Source: Mytilisepta virgata
Lineage: Eukaryota; Mollusca; Bivalvia; Mytilida; Mytilidae
Reading direction: 5' to 3'
NCBI GenBank assembly: GCA_028015205.1
Contig: CM051508.1
Coordinates: forward strand, 18,122,001-18,186,000
DNA: 64,000 bases
This document shows positions 1 to 11,690 of this stretch, one piece after another. The notes under the pieces were generated by a model. It saw only the letters and a list, made by a program, of their open reading frames with translations, did not search any database and was not told where the DNA came from. A program made the position numbers and the translations under genes. The stretch's first letter is position 1. Every line of letters begins with the position of its first letter.

Positions 1-88
1 CTCGAGTTCACTCGAACTTCAACTCGAACTCGATATTTAACTCGAACTATAACTCGAATTCCAACTCGAACTTTAAGTCGAACTCGAT
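1..88. repeat. 12-bp-type minisatellite (CTCGAA motif)
   Basis: Degenerate tandem copies of a short unit built on 'aactcgaactt' run from the first base to about position 88. The array is cut by the window edge, so its full length is unknown. Confidence 0.8.
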
Positions 89-506
89 GATTTATATCAT
101 TGGAGGTACATATACAGTTTATATATATATATATTTAAACCAACAATAACCTCAGTCAGGTCAGAGCAATACTATATATGCACAATATCTATATTATCAT
201 AATATATCAATTAAAATATTTGCCTGTTATTATATAGAATTTCTTATTTCTAAACACTTATTCATAAATATACCCAATGTTTTTAGGACATTAATATTTT
301 CATTAGTCAATAGCTAAATAAAATTTGCTGTTTTATTCAGATTCCCAAAATTATTACGAAATAAAGATATATTTTCATAAAATACTTTTCTTTCATTTTC
401 ATACAATGGACATTGAGCTAAAAAGTGTTCCTCGTCTACAACCTCTCCGAGTATGCACTTAGAGTACATAGTCTTTGTGAACGTTCAATATAATTTTAGC
501 ATATAT
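89..506. other. AT-rich stretch, no gene seen
   Basis: AT-rich sequence with a short (TA)n run near 119-134. I see no open frame, splice-supported exon or RNA gene. Confidence 0.5.
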
Positions 507-680
507 GAAGGACATTCAGAACCAAAACGATTTTTTTGTTGTTGTAAGTGAGTTTAGGAAACTTCTTTCATATGATAGTTGAATGGTTTTGGTTCTGAGT
601 GTCCTTCTTGGGAATAGTCCAAAAAGGAGATACAAAGTGGTTGGCAAGTGACCCAAATCGACTCTATACACGACTTTTGC

Positions 681-928
681 CATCCTCCCAAGTCAGGGTC
701 TTGTATCCACGTTCTTTCCTACAAACCCGTGACATCACACATCCATATTTTGCGGGTCGGAAATGAACGATTTTCATTGGTTCTTCTCAAGGTCACAAGA
801 GAATCCATTTGCATTTTCTAAGTCACACACCAGGCGGCGATATGTTCGACCCACAAAATATGATTGTGTGATGTCAGGGGTTTGTAGGAACGAACGTGGA
901 TACAAAGCCCTTACTTGGGAGATGGCCT
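681..928. mobile_element. Palindromic MITE, family A, copy 1
   Basis: About 245 bp with roughly 80-bp inverted arms. It starts 'catcctcccaagtcaggg' and ends in the reverse complement of the same end. The flanks are the 9-bp direct repeat 'gacttttgc' (672-680 and 929-937), consistent with target-site duplication. The paralogous site near 19230 has this sequence once, as expected for an empty site. It has no coding capacity. An 8-9-bp duplication with long terminal inverted repeats suggests a non-autonomous Mutator-like or fold-back element; that assignment is inference. Confidence 0.75.
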
Positions 929-940
929 GACTTTTGCGGG

Positions 941-1059
941 TAGTCCGAGATTGCTCTGACGTCTGATGGCCTTTTTGTGATATGCTGGGGGCCGTTGAAC
1001 GGCCCACGGCCCCAGCATATCACAACCAGGCCGTCAGACGTCAGAGCAATCTCGGACTA
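941..1059. mobile_element. 119-bp near-perfect palindrome (small MITE)
   Basis: Inverted arms of about 55 bp start with 'tagtccgagattgctctgac' and close with its reverse complement. The 9-bp direct repeat 'ttttgcggg' lies immediately on both sides. The sister repeat at about 19230 has one copy of this 9-mer and no palindrome, so this is a separate insertion next to the family A element. Confidence 0.75.
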
Positions 1060-1238
1060 TTTTGCGGGTAGTTCTAAAACTGTAAGGAATTTATCATGAT
1101 TAAGCATAAAATTTCTATTTTTTTCATAAAAAGACATTGCATACAATCGTTTACGATAAAACTAAGTAAATGTTTAAGAAAAAAACATTAATGGTTAAGA
1201 ATGAAACAATTAAATACAGAGAAAATGGCCCTACTCCT

Positions 1239-1640
1239 GTGTGTAAAGGTTTTCAACATTCCAATATGAAAGTTACTTTTAATAACTAATTATCGTAAAC
1301 TCAATACAGAGGAATCACTCTTACAAGGCATCTCGGTTTACGGAAAGAGCAGTAGATTTTTTTTCAAATTCATGAAGTACATTAAGGGAGAAACCATTTG
1401 ATTTTTACTGGGGGGTGGGGGGGGGGGGGTGTAAGGATTTATGTTTGATCCTGTCTATTTTTTTCGTCGAAATTTTGGTCCTGGATTTTTTTTTCATTTA
1501 AACCATGCAAAAAATTTCTTGATTGTAAAATCAAATGGTTGCTCCCTTACATAGACATGTGTTACAAGTATATGTTTGAGCTAGAAACGGTCGTTTTTTA
1601 TGCCCCGTCTGCAGTTTTGTGGCTGTGTATCCGTCCGTCC
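1239..1640. other. No gene; contains a G homopolymer
   Basis: Non-coding sequence with a nearly pure G run at 1410-1429 followed by a T-rich run. I see no coding evidence. Confidence 0.5.
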
Positions 1641-2130
1641 GTACGTTCCGCTATAGGTAAAAGTTGATTGAAGGTAATTTAATGGAAAGTAGATGTCATA
1701 TCATCATGACACTTTGTCAGTAAATACCTTAAGGTGGGATCTTTTCAAAATTTAGGTGAAAGGAATGTTGTGACCTCAGTGTCACGGTTGACTGTTCCCC
1801 TTTAGGTTAAAGTTTAGATTGAAGGAAATTTAATTGGAAGTAGATGTTATATACACATGAAACTTTATAAATTTACTAAATATCTTAAGGTGGGATCTTT
1901 CAAAATGTAGATCAAAGGGTTGGTGTGACTTCAATGTCATGGTTAACTGATCATGGGTCCCCTTTAGCTTAAAATTTATGATGAGAGTAGTTTAATGTGA
2001 AGTAGATGTCATTTCAACCTGAAACTCTCACTAATTGCCTTAAGATGGAATCTATTCAAAATTGAGGTCAAAGGGGTGGCGTGATCTCAATGTCACGGTT
2101 GACTGGTCATGATTTAGGTGTTTATTTGAA
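1640..2130. repeat. Diverged tandem repeat, unit about 150 bp
   Basis: Three degenerate units share a block resembling 'ttgaaggaaatttaat', then an 'agtagatgtcat'-like block, then 'ccttaaggtgggatc', then 'gtcacggttgact'. The unit starts near 1650, 1805 and 1965. No coding signal. Confidence 0.55.
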
Positions 2131-2371
2131 AGTGAGCCGCGGTGTCCATTGGACATATATATACTTGTTCTAATTCATATTTACAATATGCTGAGTATTT
2201 TCACAATGTGGGGGGTTTTGATTTGATGAAACAGTTCTCGCTTGAACAAATGTCTGTGTCACCTCATTTAGATACACACTTATGGTTGAAGATCTTTTTG
2301 GAACAAATATTTGCAATGATAGATACTGTAAAATAGTTCAGAGCGGATTTTGCAGCTATTCTCATATAATG

Positions 2372-2682
2372 TAAGGCCATACCAAAATGAGTTTTCGTTC
2401 TTTGGATTTTTGTATGACAAATATAGGTGCGAGCGAGCGAATTTTATCTGTATTTTTTTTTCTTGAGGACTACTATTTTTCGGGCGAAGATCAAATTTAC
2501 GTGCGGCACACAATTTTTTAACTAAAATATTGCAAAACAAATTGGAAAAATGAAGAATTTGGAGCAATTTTTAGCATTTTTGCGAAACGAAGCGGCACAA
2601 AAATATTTTCTTAAAATTTACAAAGTCCATAAAACGGAGCGGCGAAATCCAAAGTACTAAACATCAGTTTGGTGTGGCCTAA
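2372..2682. mobile_element. MITE family B, copy 1
   Basis: About 310 bp. It begins 'taaggccatacca' and ends 'tggtgtggcctaa', which are imperfect terminal inverted repeats. A second copy lies in opposite orientation at 38406-38760 and shares the internal block 'gcgaagatcaaatttacg'. Non-coding. Confidence 0.65.
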
Positions 2683-2777
2683 TTAACTAGAATTGATAAC
2701 ACACACAAAGAAGTAATATTTAACATCGAATCACATTCCTGGATTTTTTATATATAGCAGAATAATGTGAATTCATT

Positions 2778-2846
2778 ATCATTCGTTATGCATGAGAGTG
2801 ATCATTCGTTATGCATGAGAGTGATCATTCGTTATGCATGAGAGTG
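2778..2846. repeat. 23-bp perfect tandem repeat, 3 copies
   Basis: Three identical 23-bp units carrying 'attcgttatgcatgagag' (2778-2800, 2801-2823, 2824-2846). Perfect identity suggests recent slippage or unequal exchange. Confidence 0.9.
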
Positions 2847-2849
2847 ATA

Positions 2850-4114
2850 CATTTGTAACCGGTTGTGCTTTTCTTACCATGCAATGTATGGTCGAAAGGC
2901 CTGACACTTGACACGAGGCATTTATGGCAGGGTCCTTGTGGTCAAATTGACCATAGAATTTTTGGTCTTCGCTAACACAAAATCTTGATACAGAATTTTC
3001 TGTCTTGCTAAAAGAGAGATAACTCATACTTTCCAAAAGCTAATTTATTCGAAATAAGTCCAGCAAAAGCATTTTTTCCGTAAACAGAAAAAAATTTACA
3101 TATATATGAAGCAGGTAGCAATTTTCAAATGATTTAAAAAAATTTTTTAAATTTATTTATTTATTTATACTTGATTCAATTGAAATAATTGAAATTCCGG
3201 GTTGTTATTCTATTTTATTTTTTTATGAGGAAAGAGGGGGAGGGGGGTTTATTTTCAGAGCTCTCAACCTCTCTCAATCAGCTCCGAGATGTCCACTTTT
3301 GGTCATTCACGCGGTCGGGAGACATAATATTGTCTTATATATATATATATGGCGGGATATATGGATTAATACTATAAACTGGATGAATAGCATCCAATAA
3401 AAATACAAATTCGGGGGCGGCGACACTGGCGGAAACCATCAGTACGATTTTTAGTCTTCTTTCAATTCCCAGATTTTAACCCAAACTCACCACCCCCCCT
3501 TTTTTTTCCCACTTCTAAATATTACATTTGCTATCCATTTAATATCCATTAGCCACATTTTCTAGCTTGTTCATCTAGATCATCAACCTTTTCACCTTTC
3601 AGGATTATACAACGCTCTTTCAGTACACTACACAGTTCACTTGTTCTCATAAGGCTCAGCTAGTAGAGAGTAAATTTGCACAATCTCGTTTAGTTCCTGT
3701 ACACCGATTTCACAAAGTCATATAACTTTGATAAATCTTTTAGATAACCAACGCTTCGAACTTTTTACCTTCTTAGTATCATAATAATTTTTATGAATAT
3801 GCCTTATTTTATTTATCATAATTAAATTTTCCTCAATGTGCCCGTGGTTGGTGAGGTAAGAAAAGTTATTTAGACTATACGGTCACGTGACTCGATCAAT
3901 ATAAGTAATGGGAACTTCTGACCTGTAAAATATTGTTTATCGTACATGGAGAACGTACTGAAAAAGCTTATTTTTGATAGAGGGTTCGTCAAGTAATTGA
4001 AATGACATTAATAATTTAACGAGTTTTGAGGGAAAATTGAATGTTGAAAGTATTTACTCTAGGAAAAGAACCTCTATTAATTTTATGGTAATTTTCAAGT
4101 GGGAAAAATAGAAA
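2850..4114. other. Upstream region of the B-box gene, no gene seen
   Basis: Mostly AT-rich with a short (TA)n run at about 3336-3349. The last part is the 5' flank of the gene at 4115. I see no convincing core promoter motif. An in-frame TAG at 4109-4111 closes the reading frame just before the start codon. Confidence 0.45.
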
Positions 4115-5458
4115 ATGGAACGGCCGGATCCAAGGTGCAAGCCATGCGAAAGGATGGACACAGAGTCGGATGGATCAGTTTTGTGTGTAACGTGTACGGA
4201 GTTTTTATGCGAGATATGTCTGAAATACCATCGAAGTAACAAATTCACAACAGACCACGACATCAAACCACTCTCTGAAATAAACTTGGAAAAACCACTT
4301 CCGAAGGCGTTTGTCGGCAAATGTGCTGAACATAATGGCAAATCACTCGACCTTTTCTGTACAGATGACGAAGTTGCATGTTGTTCCGTTTGCGTTTCAA
4401 TTAACCACCGCCAATGCGAAAAGGTCCTTGCTATTGAAGATGCCGCGCAGAGCTTCCTCTCCGATGATAATGTTGATAAAATTGAACAAGAGCTTGTCGA
4501 CTATGAAGAAGATATGAAAGCTATTTTGTCGCATAATATTAAGGGTCTTGAAGACTTGGAAAGTCAATTCGAAACAAAAGTTAGAACACTTGAATCTGTT
4601 TATAAAGATTTAATTGATACGGTTGAAGAGTTCGTAAGTAAAAAGAAGTGTGAACTACAAAACCTTTACGACCAGAAAAAAGTTGAAGTGGAAGCGCATA
4701 ATGTCAGTCTTGAAAACAGTTTAAAAGCTTTAAGCAATGACCGAGAAATTCTACGAGGCAGCAATGATGAAGTATCAGACGTGGAAGTCATGCTCGAAGG
4801 GATAAAAGTCCGCAGACGAGCAGAAGATTACAAAAAATGCCTTGATGACAAGGCAAGAAAATGCAGCGTCAGTTTCGAACTTACGCTGGATAGCGTTATA
4901 TATGATGACGTGCAAAAAGTTAAAAACAACTTGGATACCTTTTTCAAATTAGATGTCAACGAGAAATTATCCGACTTGAAGTTAACCAGTCTAGATTTCG
5001 AAAAAATGGTTTGTAAGTTTAGTAGATTTAACGATTGGTTTAGCGAATGGCGGGTAAATAAGGATAGCATAGACGCTATTTATTTCACAGTTTCAAGAGA
5101 AATTAATCTGATAGGAATTTTATCTTATACTCCTATGTATCCCAGTAGAATTAGAATAAAACTAACCGTTGACAATTCTATTCTCGCTGAAATGTGCAGC
5201 ACAATATGTTGGAAAGACGGAGGAGGCCACTTGATTGATGTGAAATTTCCATATCTTGTTCATTTAAAACCCGCCACCAAGTATCGAATAATTTTCAAAC
5301 TGGAGGAAGATCGTGAGGAAATTTTTGAGTATGGGTCGGGAGGACAACCTACAGTGGATTACGAAGGTGTAGAATTCATATTTGAAAATGATGAGTGTTC
5401 CCAAGAAAGAACGTCCGTTGATAGAGGACAACTAGCGGGATTTATATTTACTGCGTGA
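4115..5458 (+). CDS. TRIM-like protein with two B-boxes, coiled coil and PHR-like domain, no RING
   Basis: Intronless frame of 447 aa. Residues 8-48 form a first B-box-like zinc site (C8, C11, C24, C27, C32, C35, then His). Residues 70-101 form a B-box 2 (C70, H73, C82, C90, C93, H98, C101). Residues about 110-260 are charged and heptad-like, consistent with a coiled coil. Residues about 300-446 resemble a PHR domain, with 'GILSYTP' early, 'YGSGGQPTVDYEGVEFIF' and a closing 'GQLAGFIF'. No RING precedes the B-boxes, and an in-frame TAG two codons upstream rules out an N-terminal extension in this exon. The start has A at -3 and G at +4. TRIM-family proteins commonly act as oligomeric scaffolds or E3 ligases in immune signalling. 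Without a RING, this one is more likely an adaptor or regulator (inference). A possible AATAAA lies at 5776-5781. The exact subfamily is uncertain. Confidence 0.9.
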   Translation: MERPDPRCKPCERMDTESDGSVLCVTCTEFLCEICLKYHRSNKFTTDHDIKPLSEINLEKPLPKAFVGKCAEHNGKSLDLFCTDDEVACCSVCVSINHRQCEKVLAIEDAAQSFLSDDNVDKIEQELVDYEEDMKAILSHNIKGLEDLESQFETKVRTLESVYKDLIDTVEEFVSKKKCELQNLYDQKKVEVEAHNVSLENSLKALSNDREILRGSNDEVSDVEVMLEGIKVRRRAEDYKKCLDDKARKCSVSFELTLDSVIYDDVQKVKNNLDTFFKLDVNEKLSDLKLTSLDFEKMVCKFSRFNDWFSEWRVNKDSIDAIYFTVSREINLIGILSYTPMYPSRIRIKLTVDNSILAEMCSTICWKDGGGHLIDVKFPYLVHLKPATKYRIIFKLEEDREEIFEYGSGGQPTVDYEGVEFIFENDECSQERTSVDRGQLAGFIFTA

Positions 5459-5523
5459 CAATGAACATCTAGAAATATGTAAAAAAAAAGACGTTTATAT
5501 CTAGTTGATTTGTATAGCTTATA

Positions 5524-5845
5524 GCCCTTTTCAGAAACTCATTTCGGAATCAGGATTCTGACTCAAAAATTATAATTTGAAGCAAGTTATTTCCCTTGCT
5601 GGAATGTAGCACGGGTTCGCTGCAACGAAGGGTAAAGGAGTAACTGTTTTTAAAGTTTGTTAATTGCCAGTAATGTTTGGTTTGTATAATTTGGGTACTA
5701 CTTACGATCGTTTTGCTTCCAACATACCTGTAATCAAACCTGATTATAAAGCTGGAAATATTTGTATATCAAAGTAATAAATAATTTCTATTTACTTCCT
5801 ACTGGTTGCTCTGCACTGCAGCGAACCAGTACTTCTAGACTATAT
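5524..5845. repeat. Dispersed repeat R with palindromic ends
   Basis: The 'cagaaactcatttc' block with the adjoining 'attctgact' recurs at 11220-11265. It also appears in reverse orientation inside the repeat at 18870-19150. Near its right part, 'gggttcgctgcaacg' is mirrored by 'tgcactgcagcgaacc' at about 5812-5829. No coding capacity. It may supply the polyadenylation region of the B-box gene. Confidence 0.5.
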
Positions 5846-6098
5846 TTATATATATATGTATAATTCTGCAAAGAGCATCAAGGGACGGTGCCAATCTTAT
5901 GATCAATGCAGAAATTCCATTAAAAATAAAGTATACACATATCTATAGAAAAAAAATATGTTATAGTTTACATGCCACCTTTTGAAGATAAGAAGAGAGT
6001 ATCTTTTTGTCTTCATTATTGACCAGCCATATTAATTTACTTTAGTCACTCAAGTTTTTGACCTGCTCAGGCAAGCCCCCGAACAGATCCTCTTTTAT

Positions 6099-8287
6099 TA
6101 TGGCACGCCGTTCTCGTCAAAAGTATGGGAATAAATGTGATGTAAAATTACACACTCAAAATGTTTATTCCGCACTCAAAATTTCTAATTACACACTCAA
6201 AATTTTTATTACGCACTCAAAATTTTTATTACACACTAGGAATATATTAATGCACACATTTGTTTTTATTCCGCACTAGGATTTCAAACATGCACAAGAA
6301 ATTGCTAAATTGTACAGAGAACGCACTCAAAAATCGGAATTACACACTCAAAATTGTGCGCAATTTTTACCCGCAGAAATCATAAATATTCATAGGATAT
6401 GATTTGCATAAGTAGATCGGCGTTTTTCTAAAGCTTTAAACGTTTACTCGGAACTTTTGTATTCCGAATGGAAAAAGATAGTATTTGTCATGTCTAGAAA
6501 CATTCAAAAGTTGTGTCGTATTTTCGAATACACTCAACAAAGATTGAAAGAAATCTTGTAGATCTTCTTTGTCATTGATAGACATGTTTTGACGGTTATT
6601 TTGCAATGCCGAGTAGTTACGAATGAATTCAATACTTCCGGTGCAATCCTAAGGGGACGACCATTTGATATTCTGGGGGGGGGGGGGGGGGGGGGGCAGG
6701 AGGATTTGTTTTGGATGGGTTATTTATTTTTGTGAAAAAATAAAGACAGATTATTTATTTTTTGCACCGTTGAAGCATAATTTTTCATTTTCAGTAAAAC
6801 AAGGGACTGATTATTTATTTTCACAATTATATTTATAATATTTGAAAATACACAATTTTTAAATTCATGTTTTTATTCTTAAATAAATAACATAGTCAAG
6901 GTTGTATCTGTTCGGAATTTTGGCTGTTCCACCTTGCAGTCTCAGTCCCTGTCCAGCACTGTGGTATTCTTTAAGACCATCATAAAGATACTATTTGTTA
7001 TTGTGTTTGGTGCAAGCACAAAAATGGCCACCATTGCCATAAATCTGTGCACCCAGTTCATAACTGCAAAATCAAGAAACTGAATTGTAGGTGCAAATAG
7101 AAATATGCAATGTTTATAATGCATGCTTATACATTCATGTTGTATTGTGCATTGCTCTGTTTAAAGTAAAGGAGAAAGGAAAATCAGGGGAGTTTCCAGG
7201 ATATTTGAAAGGGGAGGCGTATAATAAAAATTTTTTTGGACTTTTTTTGGCTAAAAAACATAAAATAATTTTGAAATGCACTAATGTAACGGTTCCGAAC
7301 TTGGAGCATGTATATTTTATAGTTAAAGTGTCAGGGTTTGATATTTTTTATGCCGAATTCTCTCCATTAATTGTCTATGGTATATTAAAATGATTGGATG
7401 GATCTTAACAGCAGTAGACCAATAATGAGAAATTCCAAATTCTGGGGTATAAGGCGTTACTTAACATTTCAATAGTCTTTTAAAGAAATCAGATTATGTG
7501 TTGAATTAATGAATATGAAAAATTGCCATATTCAATACAATATAAGCATATTACGATAGTTTTTTTTTTTTTAAAGGGGGGGGGGGGGGGGCGTACGCCC
7601 ATTGAGACAATATACCTCAAGTGAAATGAAACCCATTTTCAGACATTTCAAAAACATTAATATTTATATATGGTGTAGTTTATATATTGGGAAGTTTTTC
7701 CCGAAAAAAATATGAAAAAAGACGAATTTTGGTAGAATCTGGTGCCATCTCATGCTTTAAAACATGCATTTATAAAATGGTTTAAAAGACCTGCCGAGTT
7801 ATTTATTTTCAATACATTGTAGGTGAGGTTATTTATTTTCAAACTACCACAGAACAAACCATTCATTTTTGTTATTATCAAGGCTGAGTTATTTATTTTC
7901 AAAATCCTCCTGTCCCCCACCAGAATATCAAATGGTCGTCCCCTAAATCGCAGAAAACACCAAGACGATCTGTTGACCTAGTCATAGGACATGAATATTT
8001 ATGATTTCTGCGCGTAAAAATTGCGCACAATTTTGAGTGTGTAATTCCGATTTTTGAGTGCGTTCTATGTACAATTTAGCAATTTCTTGTGCATGTTTGA
8101 AATCCTAGTGCGGAATAAAAACAAATGTGTGCATTAATATATTCCTAGTGTGTAATAAAAATTTTGAGTGCGTAATAAAAATTTTGAGTGTGTAATTAGA
8201 AATTTTGAGTGCGGAATAAACATTTTGAGTGTGTAATTTTAGATCACATTTTATTCCCATACTTTTGACGAGAACGGCGTGCCATAT
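6099..8287. mobile_element. 2.2-kb element with nested long inverted repeats
   Basis: Outer arms of about 300 bp (6099-6397 and 7990-8287) are reverse complements. They start with 'tggcacgccgttctcgtc' and contain five short tandem units of the type 'cactcaaaatttttatta'. A second, inner pair lies at about 6651-6800 and 7795-7944 ('ggggacgaccatttgatat', a G-run, then 'caggaggatttt'). The left spacer between outer and inner arms is longer by about 220 bp. The centre (6.8-7.8 kb) has no recognisable transposase. It is probably a non-autonomous fold-back element, or two successive insertions. Confidence 0.75.
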
Positions 8288-8289
8288 TT

Positions 8290-11210
8290 TATGATGTGAT
8301 TGAGATGTACAATGAAACAGGAAGTTGATTTCATTCTCCACCTGACCAGATCTGCACTTGCAGGTTCTATTGTGGCGGAGAGTACCCGAATATCTACCTA
8401 GTTAAATTTGCAATTTGTGTGCAGAAATTCTGAAATTGGTTAACATTTCTTCTGCTCAGAATTTTTTATAAATACATTTCTTCTTCAGTTGTCCAAAATA
8501 TGACAAGTTGAGGCAAGATTACTTTAATAACACCATTGACATACAACCAAGTATAAATAGTTATTCACCTTTTGAAAAACTAAAAACTTTTTTTATCTTT
8601 AAAAAAAAAACGATCTTATGCGGTTTGTTGCTCCATTTATTAAAAAAAGTCCATAGTTAAATATGGACTCTAAAGCTGCATAATATGTGTATTTGTTTCC
8701 ACGTTTTTTACTTTATTTCTGTTCTACTTTGTATATATGTTATTTTAATGTTTAGATAATGCTGTCAAGCCTTCGGGATATAAATTTGCATTTCAAATAA
8801 ATTCATTATCAATAAATAATTTTCTAATCCAAAATTGTTTTTGAATGCAAGATATATATTAAGTTTCCCCTTCTCTCAAGTCAGATGACTGTTGGTGCCA
8901 TCTATTGATATATTATTGTTTTAAAATTCTGTTGCACTTAGATTTAAATGGTGAGATTGCTTTTGAAACATGATCATTTACTTCTTTAGTGTTTTGAATA
9001 ACGTGAGTGACCCATACCATGAAGGTTTCTTGGTTTTATATAAATTTTTTGACAGATTATAGGATGCTTTGTAATGGAAAAGATGAATCAAGATTTTCTA
9101 AGCGGTGCCAAAATTTAATCATATGTTTGACCAAATCAAAGTGGAGAGGAAAGCGCCCAAGTTCGAATTCAACAACAAAGTTGGTGCTTCTTCTATGCCA
9201 GTCTAATTAAAAACCGATCTTTCATCGCTCACGTTTTCTGATATGTCGCGTGGGAGATCTAAAGAAACCCGCCTTGAGGTCACATGTGAGTGAACTGGAA
9301 CTTATGAATTTATAATGATATGCAAATGAGTTGACTTCCTATCAATAAGCCAATCAAAAAAGTTTTCCTTTAGATCTAATCGTTAAAGAAGATCCGAATG
9401 AAATCTGGGGACTGACGATTTCTTCGTTAACAAAATGAGTTACATCCCTTTACCACACGATCAACTTCCAAGATCGCCGACAATGGGTTAAAGCAGCCCC
9501 ATATTTCACAGGCATACATAAAAAATGGTTTGACATTATGATCTAATAAGTAGTCCAAGGAAAAGCTGGAACTTAAAAAGCTGGAACTTAAGTTATAATC
9601 ATGAAACTTTAAACAGAAATATTTTTATTTGACCTATATATGTCATATATAATGTCACATATGACTTTGTAGTGATTTAACTTATAATAACTAATATAGC
9701 TTTGAATCTGCTTAGCAGTAACCACTTGTAATACATATATTTTGGATGTTGACATGTATGTGTTTTTATTGTGATTTCTGGTTTTGTCATCGGTCATAAT
9801 CCTACTATTTGGATTTCACATTAATAAATATTTGAATTTTGAATTATTTTTTTTTACGTCAACGAAAAAACCAATAATGGGAAATAGTGGACGTTACGAA
9901 TACTTGTGTACACTTGCTGTAGTTAAGGTCAATTTTTACCATGTACATCGCGATCCGTTTTCCATTGGTTCATCTCTTGGGAAGAAGAAACCAGCCAGTT
10001 TACGTTGCAAGTGGACTTGGGAAGATGACATAACTAAGAATTATCGAAAAAGAAGTATAGGCTTTTGAAATCTTGACCACTTATGCTAAAGTCAAAATGG
10101 CTAAAACCTTTGGAAAAAATCGACACTGACACTACCCTGAAACTGACCATTTAAATTTTATATGTATAAAATTTGATGAAAACTAAGGAAAATCTCTGTC
10201 GTACATATCTCAATCCTTGGATGGTTTTTACCTTAAATCTTTTGGTAATTTTGGCTTTTAAATCTGCTCTTCGACACTTTAGTTTGGTGTTCTAGCGAAT
10301 AAAATGTTTGGTCTTCAGTACAACTGATGTTTCGTACTTCCGTTGACGAAAATTCACATCTAGAACATTTATTACCACGACTGAATAAATTCTCTCCTGG
10401 TGGACGTACGTCAGTTGCTAGTATTTCAACAATAACATAAACATTTGTACTTAAAAATTTCGAAATCCAAAGGCATGACAAACGCATAAGAACATAACAA
10501 AATAATCCCTCTAGGCTACATGTATAACTGAAAGAATAAAAACATGTAATAGACTGAACAGACTAAGAACAAGACAAAACATAAACTAACAATGAAAAGG
10601 GAGTGATATCAGGTGCTCTGGAAGGTAGGCAAGTCCTGTTTCTTTAACGGCACCTGTCACATGGCCAGTGAGTAAAATCCAAGGAAGTGTCAATTCTGGT
10701 GATGTGTCATTTCCAGATAGATGTGAAATTTAACTGAAGATATCTAGTCTCATATGTGAGATATATCAACTTCGTATCGGCCAATCAATTGGTGATGACG
10801 ACCATAGAATTATTTTAGTGTTTAAATTAACAGGCGGAACATAACCCTGTCTTATGATACTGCTACGAAAGTCTAAATATGATAAAACAGAGTGCGTCAT
10901 AAACCCATGACATTTATGATGCACAACTATCAATAAACACACAAGGTTGGAATTTGAAGTCAACATTTTTTATTCTACCAGCCTGACTTCAACTGGATGA
11001 TTGATGAAGTTGTAAACCACCCTTTCTAGTCAACAAATTTAATGCATCCGATTCTGTATATATTGTATACAGTTAAAAATTCAAATAGCTATATATGCAA
11101 CAACACCGTTTGTTATCGGTCATCTGACAATATCTGTTTAAAATGTTGACCATTTTATTTTGTAAATTTACATTCAATTCAAAATGCATACATGGTTATA
11201 AAGTAATGTG
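8290..11210. other. About 2.9 kb without a supported gene
   Basis: Open frames of 60-95 codons occur (for example 9784-10068 + and 10233-10487 -). None shows a domain, a splice context or strong composition. A short inverted pair 'agatctaaag'/'ctttagatct' lies at about 9255 and 9371. Confidence 0.45.
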
Positions 11211-11354
11211 CTGATCGCCCTTTCCAGAAACTCATTTCCGTATCACGATTCTGACTCTAAAATTACATTGATACATTGATTATTTACTATATCTGTCATT
11301 TACTCTGAAACCGGCAAATAAACAAACATTGTATAAATCAGAACTGTGTGTTTG

Positions 11355-11575
11355 TTTATTGTACATAGGCTAGAGGTATTTGGAGGGGTGTTGAGATCTC
11401 ACAAAACCTGTTTAACCCCGCCGCATTTTTGCGCCTGTCCCAAGTCAGGAACCTCTAGTATTTGTTAGTTTTGTGTGCGGACTTTCTCGCTGCGTTGAAG
11501 ACACATCGATAGCCTTTGGTCGGGTTGTTGTCTCTTTGACACATTCCCCGTTTCCATTCTCTATTCTATTGTAAC
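11355..11575. repeat. Dispersed repeat with conserved 'tctttgacacattcc' block
   Basis: It contains 'gttgttgtctctttgac' and 'cacattccccgtttcc', plus an upstream 'gttgagatctcacaaaac' block. The same blocks occur inverted at 36300-36620, and a shortened relative lies near 17985-18070. Non-coding here. Confidence 0.6.
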
Positions 11576-11604
11576 AGTAGAGCATGATTTGTCTCCCAAA
11601 ATTA

Positions 11605-11690
11605 CCTACCGCACCAACCGGGGATCGAACCCGGAACCTTTGGTTCAGTAGTCCACCGCTCTACCAACTGGGCTAAAGGAGTACTCCACT
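11605..11690 (-). mobile_element. tRNA-like SINE head (degenerate)
   Basis: The minus strand has a box A-like 'TAGCCCAGTTGGTAGAG' (plus 11659-11675) and a box B 'GGTTCGATCCC' (plus 11621-11631), the RNA polymerase III internal promoter arrangement. The T-arm pairs well (CCGGG/CCCGG). The acceptor stem does not pair and the anticodon stem has mismatches, so this is a tRNA pseudogene or the 5' head of a SINE, not a working tRNA. Confidence 0.65.

Larger units (their letters stand above)
507..1238. repeat. Dispersed repeat copy 1, split by two inserted palindromes
   Basis: The flanks align with 18807-19406. Both start with 'gaaggacaytcagaacc' and both end with a block before 'ccctactcc'. Relative to that copy, this one carries two extra palindromic insertions (681-928 and 941-1059). 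The other copy in turn carries about 280 bp that this one lacks. Confidence 0.65.

Noticed and set aside
774..1007. 77-codon minus-strand frame
   Set aside because: It runs across two palindromic insertions and is not kept in the sister repeat at 18.8 kb.
9784..10068. 94-codon plus-strand frame
   Set aside because: No domain, no splice context, and low-complexity Phe/Thr at its start.
11605..11690. Functional tRNA gene (minus)
   Set aside because: Internal boxes A and B are present, but the acceptor stem does not pair and the anticodon stem has mismatches.
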